The translations under genes were made by a program, and so were the position numbers. DNA of 64,000 bases from NCBI GenBank assembly GCA_001910725.1, contig MJGA01000026.1, positions 248,001 through 312,000 of the forward strand, in the 5' to 3' direction. The notes beneath the pieces are model-generated. The model saw only the letters and a program-made list of their open reading frames with translations, searched no databases and was not told the origin of the DNA. This DNA comes from Phanerodontia chrysosporium. Taxonomy: Eukaryota; Basidiomycota; Agaricomycetes; Polyporales; Phanerochaetaceae. Shown piece after piece: positions 10,870 through 23,367 of this stretch (position 1 is its first letter; each line of letters starts with the position of its first letter).

Positions 10870-13188
10870 ATGCAACCAAGCGAAGCGTTTATTTCCATTG
10901 TTGCTATCGTCCCGGAGACATTGCAGAACCTCATCTACCAGCGCTCCTACAAGATGTGCGTTCTTACAGTCATTGAACCGCTGACGTTAATGACTTACGC
11001 TGTGCTATAGCTCTCCAAATTTTATCGACCAAGACCTCCTACCGTTCGAGCCACTGTTTGCGGAGTAAGAACTAGTTCCGTACTCAGCAGTGCTCACTCA
11101 TTTTCAGTTGTCATTAGTGCGCACGTGGATCCCCCTGGCTGGTACAAACGTGTCACACCCGAGGGATACCCCTATTACTGGCATGAGCAGCTGGTACGTA
11201 GCGTCCACTAGTACCTAGCCTTGTAGACCATATCGCTAAACGTGCGTTCTAGAACCTCTATACCAACCTTCACCTTACACGCAAGGGCCTTGGAAGTGGG
11301 ATTGTCGCCTTCTTGGAAAGGACGGCACGGGACCTCCGGACACAGAGTCGCAACTATCCGGAGACCAGTGCGGCCGTTTCGGACCTTGTCCTCACCCAAC
11401 TTTCACATAACAGATGGGGACATTACTTTGCCGATAACAAAAAGGACACCGTCTTCTGGGTCAACCGGGTGCCAGTGCGGGATGTGGTGGGTACGGTCTT
11501 GCGCTATATTCCCACTGAGGACCACCTAGGTCTGTCCTCAATTGCTTCGTGGATCCTGACGCTTACTGTAGCGCCTCACACGTAGATCTGATTCGTGAGT
11601 CCCATTACTGGTACGTCTGTGTCGCCTTTCAAGGTGAGCACGCAGATATCAGGGGCGTAGCTGCGGGGCTAACTTTCTGATGACAGGGTAGCTATTCGAG
11701 CTTATGAGAGCCAGGTGTCACGTCGAAATGTTTCCTACGGGGCGCATCGTGAAGGAGGAGACCCTGAACGAGCTTACAGGGCTTGTGATGTGTGCCTACG
11801 CCGGTAAGTCACGTAGTCTCATTGGCCTTTGTCCAACGCGGTTGCTGATGACGCCACAGACAGTATCACGTCGACAACCACAACTTCTCCGTACTCAGCA
11901 ACCAAGCTGGAATCCATTTCGAAAGTGCTTGAGTCTGTTAGTCGTACGTATCTGCGCGCTCCGATTCGTAACTCTGCTCACGTTGATGTACAGGTAATGA
12001 CCGGACTGGTAGAAGCGCATGGATTGTTGGTACGTTCTTCTGCTTTGCCAAGCGGCTGGTGATTGCTCATGCCATCTACTATCACTGTAGCCCGGATCAT
12101 GTCTGTTTTCAGTACGAGTCACCCTTCCTCAGGCTGGATACTTGCTAATGCCCGGTACAGAGCGCGAGATGTTCCTCCATTATTTTGGCCAGGACGGCGC
12201 ACGACTCAATCGTGACCAGTCTGTCCACTACGTTCCACAGGAGCTGCCGCGGCCAAGCTATTTATTCCTTCTACTATCGCTGTTCCTGTTCTACATGCCA
12301 TGTGTCTATCTGAAGAAGCTGAACGAAGTCTATGTGGACTCCCTTCTGAACGAGCAGCACTGGCGCAGGCTGCTCGAAAACCTGCGCAAGGACTGGGAGA
12401 TGACTGTGACACCCGTATGTCCCAGTCTCAACCTAGGCCCTAAATCACACTCACACACAGACAGTCCACAGTGCTCCTCGGAGCCAATGTAGCGTTTCTG
12501 GCAATCTCCAGCATCGACAGCGTTGGACCCGGTCCGCACCGCACGCCGGAGCAGATCATGAGCTATGTGTCTACCATCTGCAGCCTGGCGTCCTACCTCG
12601 TGTGCTGGATCCTCGTGCAGAGGCACGCTGAAGAAATTGGGTCGTCCGCTATCGCAGGGGTATGCGCTGCCTCGCCTTCCGCACTGTCACCGCTGACGTT
12701 CAAACCTCGCTAGATCACGTACCTGCAGGAACGCGAGAAGTGCTGGTTCGGGCTCAAAGGCGACGCCGTCGTCTTCAGGTACGTGCTTGCGCAGGATCGC
12801 CAGTATTGCCACGCTGAACTTTCACCGGACAGCCTTCCATCCGCCCTCTTTACATGGAGGTATGAAGTTTATTATCTGCATGCCTCCCTGATGCTTACTT
12901 GGCGCAAGCATGCTCTTATTTTGCACCGCAGTCATCTGGATCTGCATCGTGGACAGCGATGTCAAGACCCGGGTCACGATGTTAACAGTCCTAACGGTGC
13001 TAGCCATCGTCCTGCTAGTGGTACTGAAGGTCTCCTGGAAGACCATCGTTCCGCTTGAGGACACTTTCTGGACGCGGAACGTGGAGATCGCACGGAAGGC
13101 ACGCCAGGCGTCACGAGAGTTTCTTGGCGAAGGCTTCCTTTTCCAAGGCGTAACAACTCTGTCAAACTTCAGATTCCGGCGCCAGTGA
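10870..13188 (+). CDS. WW-domain-like protein with C-terminal membrane helices (basidiomycete family)
   Basis: Fourteen exons join cleanly in phase: 10870-10955, 11011-11064, 11118-11193, 11253-11529, 11586-11610, 11715-11803, 11860-11943, 11994-12029, 12091-12111, 12161-12414, 12465-12659, 12714-12778, 12833-12859, 12909-13188, giving about 522 residues. An N-terminal WW-like module (PPGWYKRVTPEGYPYYWHE) has the first Trp and aromatic pair, but the second Trp position is not a normal WW core. The middle holds ADSITSTTTTSPY and HYFGQDGARLNRDQ, then a hydrophobic PSYLFLLLSLFLFYMP segment and several further helices (VLLGANVAFLAI, SLPSALFTW joined to the next exon, VLTVLAIVLLVVL). This layout matches a widespread uncharacterised agaricomycete family. 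An in-frame upstream ATG at 10792 and upstream exons remain possible. Confidence 0.72.
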
Positions 13189-13724
13189 CACACCCGAACC
13201 GAGAAGGAAGCTCTCAGTGATTTCTTGCTTGCGTGATCGTGTACATGTATACGCTGCGGACGGTGTATACGATAGGACTCGGAGGTCAATGCCCAGGCGA
13301 CAAGAAGCTCTGTGATATGGAAGTGACATATTATCACCCCGCTTTGTGTCTAATAGCGAGTATGCATTTGATAATATCTAACATTCTGCAAGACATACGG
13401 GAGGGGATTATTTGCTGATAGCATCATGATTACGGTACCCGCCACAACGGACGCAGTTGCAAATTGGCCGAGTCGCCGTCAGGTCCACTACGAGAAGGCT
13501 GCGATGAGAGCGTGGCCAGATAGCCACTCCTTCCAACTCTGGATTGAGTAGCGACATCAACGGCCGTATGTGTCAATGTCAACCACTGTACACGAACATC
13601 GAGAATGCGCACGCAGACAGCGACTGCAGCTGGCGGTCTCGATGTCACAATACGTAACGACATGTGACGTAGTGCGCTGCCGTGACTGAGTGACACGCAG
13701 CACTTGGCTTTCCCCATCGCGGTC
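13189..13724. other. Intergenic, no gene recognised
   Basis: Nothing coding is supported between the WW-like gene and the first F-box gene. Confidence 0.5.
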
Positions 13725-15767
13725 ATGGCAGAGAGTGGCCCAGTCTACCACAATTTCCGGCAGCTTGCTCGACGAGTCAAAGGTGCGGGGGCGCTGTTAA
13801 ACTGAGGCTTCGCGCTTGACATTAATATCACAATCTCTTCTAGTTCAGGCACCTATCACTGGGCCTAGTCTACTCGAGAGGCTCCTTCCCTTGGAACTCA
13901 TAATTCAGATTCTCCAACAATTACCGGTGCCTGATCTGATTGTGTGTCAGAGAGTGAGTATTGTTCACTCTTACAAGTCCGTATATGCCAGACACCTGTC
14001 TTTCCTTCTGCTTCCCCGCCGAACCGCGCAGGCGCTTCACGTTTGCGTAATATTTTGGGTGGCGGAGACAGTCCATGGCTGAGACGTGCTGATCCTTCTC
14101 GCTATATAGGTTAGCCGTACATGGCGAAAGACTATTGCGACAACCACACCTCTCCAGATTCGGATACAATGCTATGACGGCCAAGTCCTTAACGGGTCTT
14201 CGAGCACTTCAGAAACGTCAGATCGCGTGTCCCGCATCGCGTCCTGGACGGACAGCTGGGCGACGCTACGAGTGGCGCACAACATGATCACACTTCAGCT
14301 GGAGGAGATGCCATGGAACTACCGCTCAGGGTCAATCTTCTCATGTGCGACCCTTTCCCAGCAGGGAATCTCATTCTATCATCTGCCTTCAATACAACGG
14401 CAAATCCCATATGAACACTGGATTATACCTGATCTCGGGTTCCAGCCGATTTTTATTTGCCACGACTACACACAAGAGCTGGTCGTCGCGGCCGAGAATG
14501 TGTGAGTCGCGTCTTCCACCTCATGAGAGATGTCGAACTAATCACAGGATCCTCACAGCAACGCGGCTGACTCCAAAACCTCGCAAGATTTCATCTCCTG
14601 CACGACAAAACGGGAGAACGGCATCACGCGGCCAGTGTACCCTTCCTCGAACTACCGGACGGCATCCTCCGGGTTCACGTTGAAGATCATGATCTCCATA
14701 TCTACGGCGATCTTCTCGGCTTGATAGTGTATGTCGGGCACGTCACCCATCTGCTGGTGTACAACTGGAAAACGGCAACTCTTCTAAAGGCAAGCGAACA
14801 CCTTCCGCCGTAGCATCTCAGAGGCTCACATGCTGGATTGCCCAGCATTTAACTGGGGACCTGCTCTCACACGAGATCGTCTTCGTCGATAACCGGCACT
14901 TTCTGGTACCGTTTCATGCCACGTGAGCTGCCAGGGACGTACCTCGCTGTCGTCGACTGTTACCGCAACGGTCCAACGACAGGAGGCACGGCAGAAGGAA
15001 CTGTGGACACTGCACTTTTGCGGGACGCGTCCCTCCTCCTACAGCTGCCTCCTGTGCGTCGCGCCCCGTTCATCGACTACCAGGCCGTGCACACCATGAG
15101 TAGCACGGGGACGCAAGAGGGGCGGCTATACCCACCTGGACGGCCGTTCTACGTCGACTATAGCAAGCGGCTGTTCGTGCTGAACATAGCGATCGGGACG
15201 GGCTTCGATCTGGGCGTAGACGACTTCAAATACTACACGCTCGTCATCCCTGCGCCGGTAGTCCTGCAACGTCTCGAGTCGACGGGAGGCGCGCGTGCAG
15301 TTCTGCCCTGGACGATGTGGGGCGCAGACGCACGGTTCATGTACGACGCGCTCGAGGACATTTGCAGCACGCGCTATCTCACCAGCACGCGCGTCGAAGG
15401 GCGGCGGTTCATTACCGTCTGGGACTTCGCAAGTGTTCCTGCGCTCCTGCGAGACGTCCAGGATGGCCACGTAGGTGAATACGACGCCCACGAGCCGTCG
15501 ATGCGCACCTGCATCCCAGACCCAGACCCCATGCCTGATGAAGGTGAGATTTTTTCCCGCTCCGGCGTCCTCAGTGGGGCTCCCTGCCGCAGAGTCGTCT
15601 CGGACATCGAGATAGCCGATGACCGTATCGTGCGGCTCTACGAGGATGGACTGGTGGTATATGGAGAAAGCAAAACTGAACCGTACGTTCCGCTCAAATT
15701 CAACTATCCCTCAGATCTCATCTCGAAAATAGGGTGCAGGTGTATGCTATATGAGAAGGGGTCTTAG
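13725..15767 (+). CDS. F-box protein 1 (one frame break)
   Basis: Exons 13725-13782, 13844-13953, 14110-14501, 14588-14789 and 14846-15767 give an F-box protein of about 560 residues. The F-box core is LLPLELIIQILQQLPVPDLI followed by CQRVSRTWR. Downstream blocks match the other three F-box genes here: QELVVAAEN, a TGERHHAA block, VHVEDHDLHIYGDLLG, VYNWKTATLLK and FVDNRHFLV. The fourth intron appears to be GC-AG (AAAG|GCAAGC). At about 14920 the frame must move by +1 (or two lost bases) to continue into the 850 bp final exon. Such proteins are presumed SCF substrate receptors; the target is unknown. Confidence 0.6.
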
Positions 15768-16076
15768 GTGTCACGACAAATCCTGATTGTGCTGTCGTAC
15801 GCTGAGAAATCGCTCGAGATTACACAACTTCGATCTTTGTCCGAGCATAGCGCATATCCATGCATCCACTTTGCGTTGGTGACCGAATATCCCAGAGTTC
15901 CAGGTAGAGAAAGGTGGCAGGGAGGCGTGATACTTGTCACGTATTGCTCCCTTTTCGCCAGCGAGCGCTTCCTGTTATCGCTGCGGGCATCTTGAATCTT
16001 GTCTTCGTGTTCGCTGTACGTATGTCTCTTTAATCCAGAACAAGAGCACTCCAGAATCACGTATAATCGATTCAGG
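15768..16076. other. Intergenic between F-box genes
   Basis: No coding region recognised; the first exon of F-box gene 2 may lie here, because no ATG was found in frame with its F-box. Confidence 0.4.
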
Positions 16077-17875
16077 TGGTTCTCAGTACGAGTAACTCCT
16101 CATGGTTGTGGCTATTCTGTCCTCCAGTCGAACTCTGGGAGAGAATCCTGGGTTACACATCGGCAGTCGATGTCATACGTTTCCAGCAGGTACGCTATCT
16201 GAAACTTCTTTTGAACGGAAGTCTTCGCTGATTTTGCTGTGATTTTCAGACATGCCACGCTGCAGATAATCTAGTTCGCGATTCTGCAGCGCTGCAATAC
16301 TGCTTGAAGCAGCTTGAAATGTCTACGACCGATGGACATGCCTTGGCAGTTGTGGCATTTCCTACTAGACTTTCTGTCCAGCAAGATTGGTACCACGCTT
16401 GGAGAACTTTAGTCATGCAATCACTGAGATCCACACATTCTCGCCCAGCGACTGGCCCGAGTTTCATCTCTCAGGATCGTTATATGTGGAACATCCAATC
16501 GATGATGAGGGTCCTTGGAGATTCCAGGATCGCCTTCGATTCATTCGCATGCCTTCCCAGCTTCGTGGTATCCCCTTGAAGGTCTGGACATTGGAAGACT
16601 TGCCCGAGTTTGAACATGGCAGCCACCTGTCTTCGTGCGATTATAGTCAGGATCTACTGCTTCTTATTGTATGGTGCGCTTATCCGTTCGTGCCGAAATG
16701 TCTTGAAGTTAATAGCACAGCACCCCCCAGCTCCCCTGAACCACAGCAGGCATCGCTCTGCGTGCTATCATGTACCACCGGAGAGCCTCATCTGCTTGCG
16801 GCGAACCCAACATTGGTGACCGTTCATAACCTCCCTGAGCAGCCCTTTCGCGCAGATTCTCATCTTGAGATCGTGGCAGCATCGTGTTCTGGTCTTACTC
16901 CATAGGACCCGTCGGACGCGAGGTTCGGGTCATTGATTGGAAGCAAGGAGAGATTCTCATGGTTCGTCACCCGCTTGTACATATCCGCCCCTTGGTCCAA
17001 CTGAGCTGGATTGCAGTATCTCTCTACAGCTGCCTTCACTCTGCCTGCGATCGACATCAAGGGCCTGACGTTTATGGACGCGCGTCACCTCATTATCTTG
17101 ACACAGCACCGGGAGTCACGCGAATTGCAGCTCATGATCACCGACATAGATGCGCTGTCGATACTATCGTTTACACCGGATAGCCCTGCATCGCTGGCCG
17201 ACCTGCCCATTGTCGCCAGATTTGCGCTGCCTGCAGGAGCGAATTCTGACCAAGGCTGGTTCACAACCGGCGTCGAGACTCGGCTTACTAGCCCGAGTTC
17301 CTCTGCGGAGGGGAGGTTTCACTGGCATCCCACCACAAACATTGCCGTCGTGCCTCTGTACGAGCGCATGGCCGGATCCGCAACTTGAACTACAGCATCA
17401 TCATTCCCTTACCTGCCCTTGTGTCCTATTTCCACCTCCCGCTTCGTATTGGCGCCGCATCCGAGTCTGCTGTGCCCTGGAAGCCTGGGGAATGCATACC
17501 TGGACCTTCCAGCCGCGTACGTTCGAACTGAATGGCCACTCCATATGTGGATCGCGCGTGCTTGCAAGTATACCCGAGATACAGCAGCTTGTTCTCTGCG
17601 ACTTTGCACCCGCACCGATTCGGGCAGGCGTCACAGAGCATTGGTCCGCCGACGCTGAGATCGAACGCCATATGCAGACCATGAGGGATGAAGCAGCCGT
17701 CTTCGACCCTCCAGGCGTCGATTGGACGAACCAGCGGCCAGCCTTCAGTGCTACGATCACAGATTTCACAAGTGGGTGGTATGTTCTGCTCGCTGAAGAC
17801 GGGCTCGTATACATGTACGGCGAAAGAGGTGGGTATCCTGGTGACCCAGAGGCTCGGTACGTGTCAATGACTTAA
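16077..17875 (+). CDS. F-box protein 2 (several frame breaks)
   Basis: Same family as the genes at 13725, 59799 and 61937. The F-box reads CPPVELWERILGYTSAVDV, then DWYHAW, LSGSLYVEHP, CDYSQDLLLL, CTTGEPHLLAANP, VIDWKQGEILM, FMDARHLII, GRFHWHPTTNIAVV, and a C-terminal MHTWTFQPRTF block. The frame changes by -1 at about 16403, 16874, 17374 and 17480. Each is repaired by one added G in a G run. No in-frame ATG was found ahead of the F-box. Either the gene is decaying or the sequence has lost bases; the absence of other stop codons favours the second. The stop is taken at 17873-17875. Confidence 0.5.
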
Positions 17876-18110
17876 GCTTGTTTCTATGCAAAGGTAATAG
17901 ACTTATCTTGACGGCAGGCTTGAGATGTATACCGTGTAACCGAAGGGAATATGCGCATACAAACAACACATCCCCAAATGCTCAGCGCACGAGGATCACG
18001 AGGAGGGTCCATAAGAATGCCTCCTAGTGTGTTATGCAAGGCTGGGAGAAAGCGATGTAGATAACGCTACATACCATAATCTTTCTACCCAGGCGTACCT
18101 CACCTGCACA

Positions 18111-20057
18111 ATGAACCCTAGTCAGAGCTGCCACTGCAGTGCGCACCCTACGAATATCGTGGTGGTGGAAGAGGCTACTCTAGTGTTACCTGCTGGGTAA
18201 GTACTACTTACCTGCTCGGAGTGATCGTTTGGCGCTTCGGTTAGCGAACTATTCTTACTCTGCTTATGCGCATAGATAGTCAGTTACAAAATCTTGCACT
18301 TGGACAGCTACCCTTCTCATATCTTACTCCTTTGTCTTTCGGACACGATTCTATGCGATTTTCTACCTTGCAGATACGCAACTGGAACAGCGGAAGATGG
18401 ACGTGACGCGTTCTAGTCAACAAACGCGTATATCCACGAGCCAGCGAAAAGCCGAGGAACGCTGTCCCGCAGCTCCTCATCTTCGGCTCTTGCAGCATCT
18501 ACGCCACCTACAGCACATGCCGATGGCCGTAGTAGCCCTTCGAAAGACAGATCGAGGCCTCATACCCCGGAACCAGCGGAGAACCGCAGCTGGGCAGAGC
18601 CGAAAGAGAAGTCAATTGAGCAGTTGCGGACGCACCTGGAGAGCTACAAGTTCCAATCTCCTGTCAGTACGCCTAGCCCAAGGAAACGGAGACGCAGAGA
18701 TTCTGAAGACTCTGACGAGCTCGTAGAACGGAGTCCTTGCGAGGCTGAGCTGCCTGCGGTGTCCGCCAGCCAGGAGTCCCCGCGGAAGAAGTCACGGAAG
18801 AAGCCAAGTCGGCCGTACGCCCCACCGGAGAAATATGAACATCTGCACATGCTGCCGGACTACTTGGAAATAGGGTTAGATGGTGCGTCGTTGTGCTCTG
18901 TCAACGCCATAGTGACTCACGTCTAGCAGTCGTGTTCTGCGGTATCAAGTGAGTTCGTACTTCGTACGAGGAGACAGTGTCCTGAGAATTACAAGCCCCG
19001 GCTATACTTCAGCGGAGATAGGGCATCATTACGCGCACTCTACCAATCATTTCTGGCTGGGTCTTCACGAATCTGGTACGCATTTCCACTTCATGTTGTG
19101 CCCGAATCTCACTTTGGGAACGATTGCAGGTCTAACGGACGTTCTGGTCCCACCAGAAGAAGACTACACGCTTCCTGCGAAATACAACTTTGGACTGGTG
19201 TGTGCCTGAACGATTTGAGCTATCCATAAACCTGCGACTAAAAACAACACAGACCAATCTGGTGATCGACCCACGGCCGAAGTACGTTTGATCCTGAGCC
19301 TTTGCAACAAACTATCCTCACAGTCCATATGCAGCAATCCGAGCTAGGAGCGGATGAGATGCGTCAGAGTGTGCCTGCACTTATGACGAAGCTGGCCAGG
19401 TACCGCCCGCGTATAGTTTGCTTCCTTTCAAAAGGCATCTGGGAGGTGTTCCTTCGCGAGGCATACCGTCTCACTTCGCCGCATACGCGTGCGTCGCCCG
19501 CTACCGGTCCTGTTCAGACACAACCAATACCCCTGTCAACGTCGCCCGGTTGCACCAAGCCGGTGAAGTCCAAGTTCTTCGACATAGGCAGCCCGCCTGG
19601 TTCCCATGATCCTAGCGACCTGATGTCTCTGGAAAACCAACCGCCCCTGACGCCCCGCAAGCGCAGTCCGACTAAGGTACCGAAGCACACATTTGATTGG
19701 GGCTTGCAGCCCTTCAAGATTGGGCACCGTCTGGTCGGTCAGTCCTCTTCCGCTAACTCCGTTGTCACTCGACTCACTCAGTCGTGCAGGCACAAGCTCG
19801 TCCGTCAAGGAGACTTTGCTGTTTGTAGTGCCGAGCCCGTCCGCACGCGTCGTCGCCTATCAAGTACGTTCGGTGATCGCTGCCTGCAACTGCACTTTGC
19901 TGATCCCGTGGGTGGGTTGTAGTGGTGGGACAAGGTTGCATTCTTCAGGCGTCTTCACGATCTCGTCCGGGAGGTGCAGGCCGGCAGCGTCGACACATCC
20001 GAGTTCCACATCCTACCGCTAACGACGACGAAATCGATATATTTTATGGACATGTAA
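18111..20057 (+). CDS. Thymine/uracil-DNA glycosylase of the TDG/Mug family
   Basis: The core matches G/T-mismatch-specific DNA glycosylases, which remove thymine or uracil opposite guanine in the nucleus. Visible are YAPPEKYEHLHMLPDYLE, VVFCGI joined across an intron to NPGYTSAEIGHHY (the catalytic-loop GINPG Asn), HSTNHFWLGLHESG, PPEEDYTLPAKYNFG, SELGADEM, and the C-terminal PRIVCFLSKGIWEVF and FDWGLQPFKIG. The last exon ends YFMDM. At about 19263 one G is missing in what should read as the conserved TNLV-D-RPTAE block, so the exon is out of frame by -1. A basic, serine-rich N-terminal region precedes the core; the start at 18111 is provisional, and the exon from about 18417 is the first I trust. 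Tandem S/T-P motifs follow the core at about residues 250-290. Confidence 0.75.
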
Positions 20058-20206
20058 GTTCCATGGTACGGGCGTGAGCTCATATATAATTGTATCGTCT
20101 TGGAGGCTGCGTGCAAGGTAACACGACCATAATTCTTACCCATCGTCATAGTTGCTTCGAATTCGTAGCTGCGTCCAGGCTGGCCGTACAGTCCAGCCAG
20201 GTTGCG

Positions 20207-22199
20207 TTAAAGGGACCGTTCAGAGCACGAGGACGCTCCTCGATGCCTGCGACTCGATGTCGAACGTGGCATCCTCCTGTATGAGCCCGTCTTCACTCCA
20301 GTACCAAGTGCCAGTGATTGTAGACTCGACACGCACCTGCCCTTGGCCGCCACCGGGTCCTGCTCCGCCGCTACCGCACGCTGCCCGACCTCGATCACGC
20401 CCGAGGCGTCCGACGACTCGGACGACGTGGCGGTGCGCCCGCCGAGGACGCCCGCAAGCTTCGAGAGGTGCACCGAGATCGCCTGGCCGGCGTGCATGTC
20501 GCGCATCTTGTCGCGCGAGTTGAGCAGCGCGAGCAGCGCGTTGAGCATCACTTGGCGGAAGCCGGTCTCAGCGCGACGTGCAGGAGGGGAGGGCCGGAAA
20601 ACGCGCACGTTTGGGGAGCACCATCGCGAAGGCGATGAACACGAAGTTGTGGGGCATGACGGCGTACTGTGGGCGCGTGAGCCGGGCGGCGTGGCGCTGG
20701 AAGGGAAGAGGGCCCACCGTGATCACAGAGGCGATGGCAACGGAGCTGCTACATCATCGGTACTGCGTCGGGTGCACGTCCTGCGGCGGAACGTACCTCG
20801 TCAGCGCACATGTGTTGATGCTGTATAATACGAGGATGCGAATTAGGGAGTCGGTGCTAGCGTACACGAGTGAGCATCCGTCGTTTGGTACGCATAGGGC
20901 GGTACGCACCGCTTGAAGCCCGTCCTGCGCTTGATGAGCATCGTGCACAGTGCAACGGCGATGGCGCAGTCGGTGAAAGCTTGGATACTGAACACGCCGT
21001 ACCAAATCCACTGCGAGGGGACGGTCATCAGGACGACTGCAGGGTGCAACGCAGGGTACGAACCGCGTAATGGCTGTTGAACTCCACGTAGTCCGGGACC
21101 CTGCGGCTGATGCAAGGGTCAGTGAGCAGAACGAGGTATTGGACAGGTTGTGCATGACGTACGCGTACACGCCGATGGCTAGTGGAGCATTAGACCTCGC
21201 ACATGGCACCGTCTACTGTCCAGTCGCGGCACGTACCTACGGCACCACCTGTACGACGATGAGAAGAGATCGACGATGGTAAATGAAGACGTACCGAATG
21301 CAACGATAGTCGGCGGCATCTGGATACCCTTAGTATGGTGATAACAGTGAGGATGTGAAATACAGCCTACGATAAACAGCAAAGGCCAGAGCTTTCCGCT
21401 AACTGATAATGGTGTGAGCTACAGGCGCAGCGGTGGGAAGAAGTCAATCATACACTTGTATATCCGATACGCAAAGACGCTACATGCGGCAGGGTGTGTT
21501 CAGGAGCAGCCAAAATGTGGCGCGGTGAGACCGGGACGCACGCAGTCACGATCACCTCGCTGAGGTCCTGAAAACGCGGATAATAAGCGCATGCAAGAGG
21601 ACACAAGCATCTGCGACTGACTCCGAAGACAACATCCACAGCGAAACTCCTGCATAGTCGGGACCACTGTAAGCGACAAGACAAGAGGCCGCGCTCTTCG
21701 AACGTACCACGGACATTGCGTGAGCGCAAGTGGGTTCATGAAGTTCGTGACAGCATAGTGATATACACTATGCGACGTGAAAGCTAGGTGCAATCCGTCA
21801 AGGATCCTAGAGGCCTGTTAATGGCAACACCGTGCCAGACATTCAGGCTGATCGTACCACAGGAAGAATATCTGCAAGTCGATGAGCAAACGTCAAGTTT
21901 CCAAGGGGACAGTAGGAGTACGCACCGTTCGCTTCATGAAGCTGCTGTCCTTTGGGTTGCGGTGAAAATATACGTAGATTTGCACGCTTGTGATGCCAAA
22001 AAGCCTGCAGATCGTCGGAGTGTGAGCATGACCAGGTGAACACGGTGAGAGAAAATGACCAACATTGCGACCATGATCTCGGCTGCCGTGCACGATCAGC
22101 ACAAAGCGAGCATATGATGCGCGTCGGCTCACCGATGAGGATCACGCCGAGCGTGTTATCGAGGCGGAGCGGAGGGATAGGGAGCGTCGGGGGCGACAT
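20207..22199 (-). CDS. DUF6534-like seven-helix membrane protein 1
   Basis: The gene starts at 22199 with a proline-rich leader followed by LRLDNTLGVILIG, the characteristic first block of this basidiomycete membrane family. Later exons show LFGITSVQIYVYF, ILDGLHLAFTSHSVYHY, NPLALTQCPW, LSGKLWPLLFIV, IWYGVFSIQAFTDCAIAV, DSLIRILVLYSINTCALT and the C-terminal MLNALLALLNSRDKMRD. These are the ordered blocks of the family, with helices TM1 to TM7. Exon joins near 22056 and near 21640 need one or more missing bases to stay in frame, so exact boundaries are uncertain. Function is unknown; the family is often called receptor-like, without proof. Confidence 0.6.
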
Positions 22200-23367
22200 C
22201 GATGGAGGAGCGGGCTCGAACATTCTGGCTCGAGCGTAAGATGCCGGGTGCAGGTCGACATGTTGTCTATATACGCAGCAGCGTGCGCCGTGGATCCGGG
22301 TCCCTGGCAGACGAGTGCCTCTGCGCCGGCGGCACCTGCGGGCGGCATCCCATGCAAACCCTGCAGTGGCGGCCTCCCTCGGGGGCTGTCCTGCAATTGA
22401 AACGATCACGGAACGGACGCCTGCGAGGCGCCGCGCCAGCTCGCACCAGCCGCACGGCTTCCCATGACAGTCCAGACGGCCGCGTTCCATCGATGTGGCC
22501 GTGCGCTGGAGGACAGTTGGCAACAGATCGAGTGGGCAGCGACCCCGTGGAGAGTGCGCACCTGTGGGAGACCTCGACGATCGTGGCAATACTGGAAGGG
22601 CGACGGGAGCCAGGGAGCCGTCTCGGCGTGTGTCTGCGACCGCGAGATGTTGCTGTGTATGTCGAGTCCGTCTCAGGCGGAGATCACGCAGATCCGGGTG
22701 TCCGCATGACAAGCAGAGTCCCCGGACGGGTTTTGATACCATTCATTGAGGCTAGCACCAGCGTGTAGGTGCGTATCCGCCGGCAGCGGGTGTCGCGGAA
22801 TGCCGTCTATCACCAGACATCTGTTCGAGCCGGACATAAATAACGGCATGCGTCTCGCTATCTGGACGCGGGGACCGGTGACCTAAGGCTTACCATGGCG
22901 CATGACCCTGGCGAGACGCTAGCCAGGTCAATTAAGCTGCAACCAGCTCTGATCCTGTGAAACGCACGTCATCTTGTATCCTAGAAGAGAAGGGCGTGGA
23001 ACGTACCGCCATGAGGGCTGACCAAATGAACGAGGTCACAGGACGAGCGAAATTATCCTGAGACTGGGAAGGTAAGCACAACAAGCGTTCGTTCTCGTTA
23101 TCTGGATGCGAATATGACTAGTATGCGCCTGAAGGACTGCAGAGATCGGGTTGGACGCTCCCGCCGTGAAGCTGCTGCGTGCCTCTGACTATTTTGTCTA
23201 GTAGGGCAACAGAGAAGACGGTAGCATTGAGGAACGATACATATACGTACATGGAAGCAACCATAAATCCAAAACTCCGTTCCACGAAACACCACTACAA
23301 GACAACTGCAGAAGATCACCGAGCACATAGGCAGCAGTCAGTCCGAATAAATCAAGAAACGGAGCAC
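22200..23367. other. Intergenic, no gene recognised
   Basis: About 1.2 kb between two minus-strand genes with no supported coding region. It contains the DUF6534-like gene's promoter. Confidence 0.45.

Noticed and set aside
16077..17875. Calling F-box gene 2 a true pseudogene
   Set aside because: All internal breaks are -1 in G runs and no other stop codons are present, matching the error pattern seen in essential genes elsewhere in the window.
19190..19270. Alternative donor in TDG that would avoid the frame break
   Set aside because: A donor four bases downstream (GTGCCT) restores frame but destroys the conserved TNLV residues, so a missing G is more likely.
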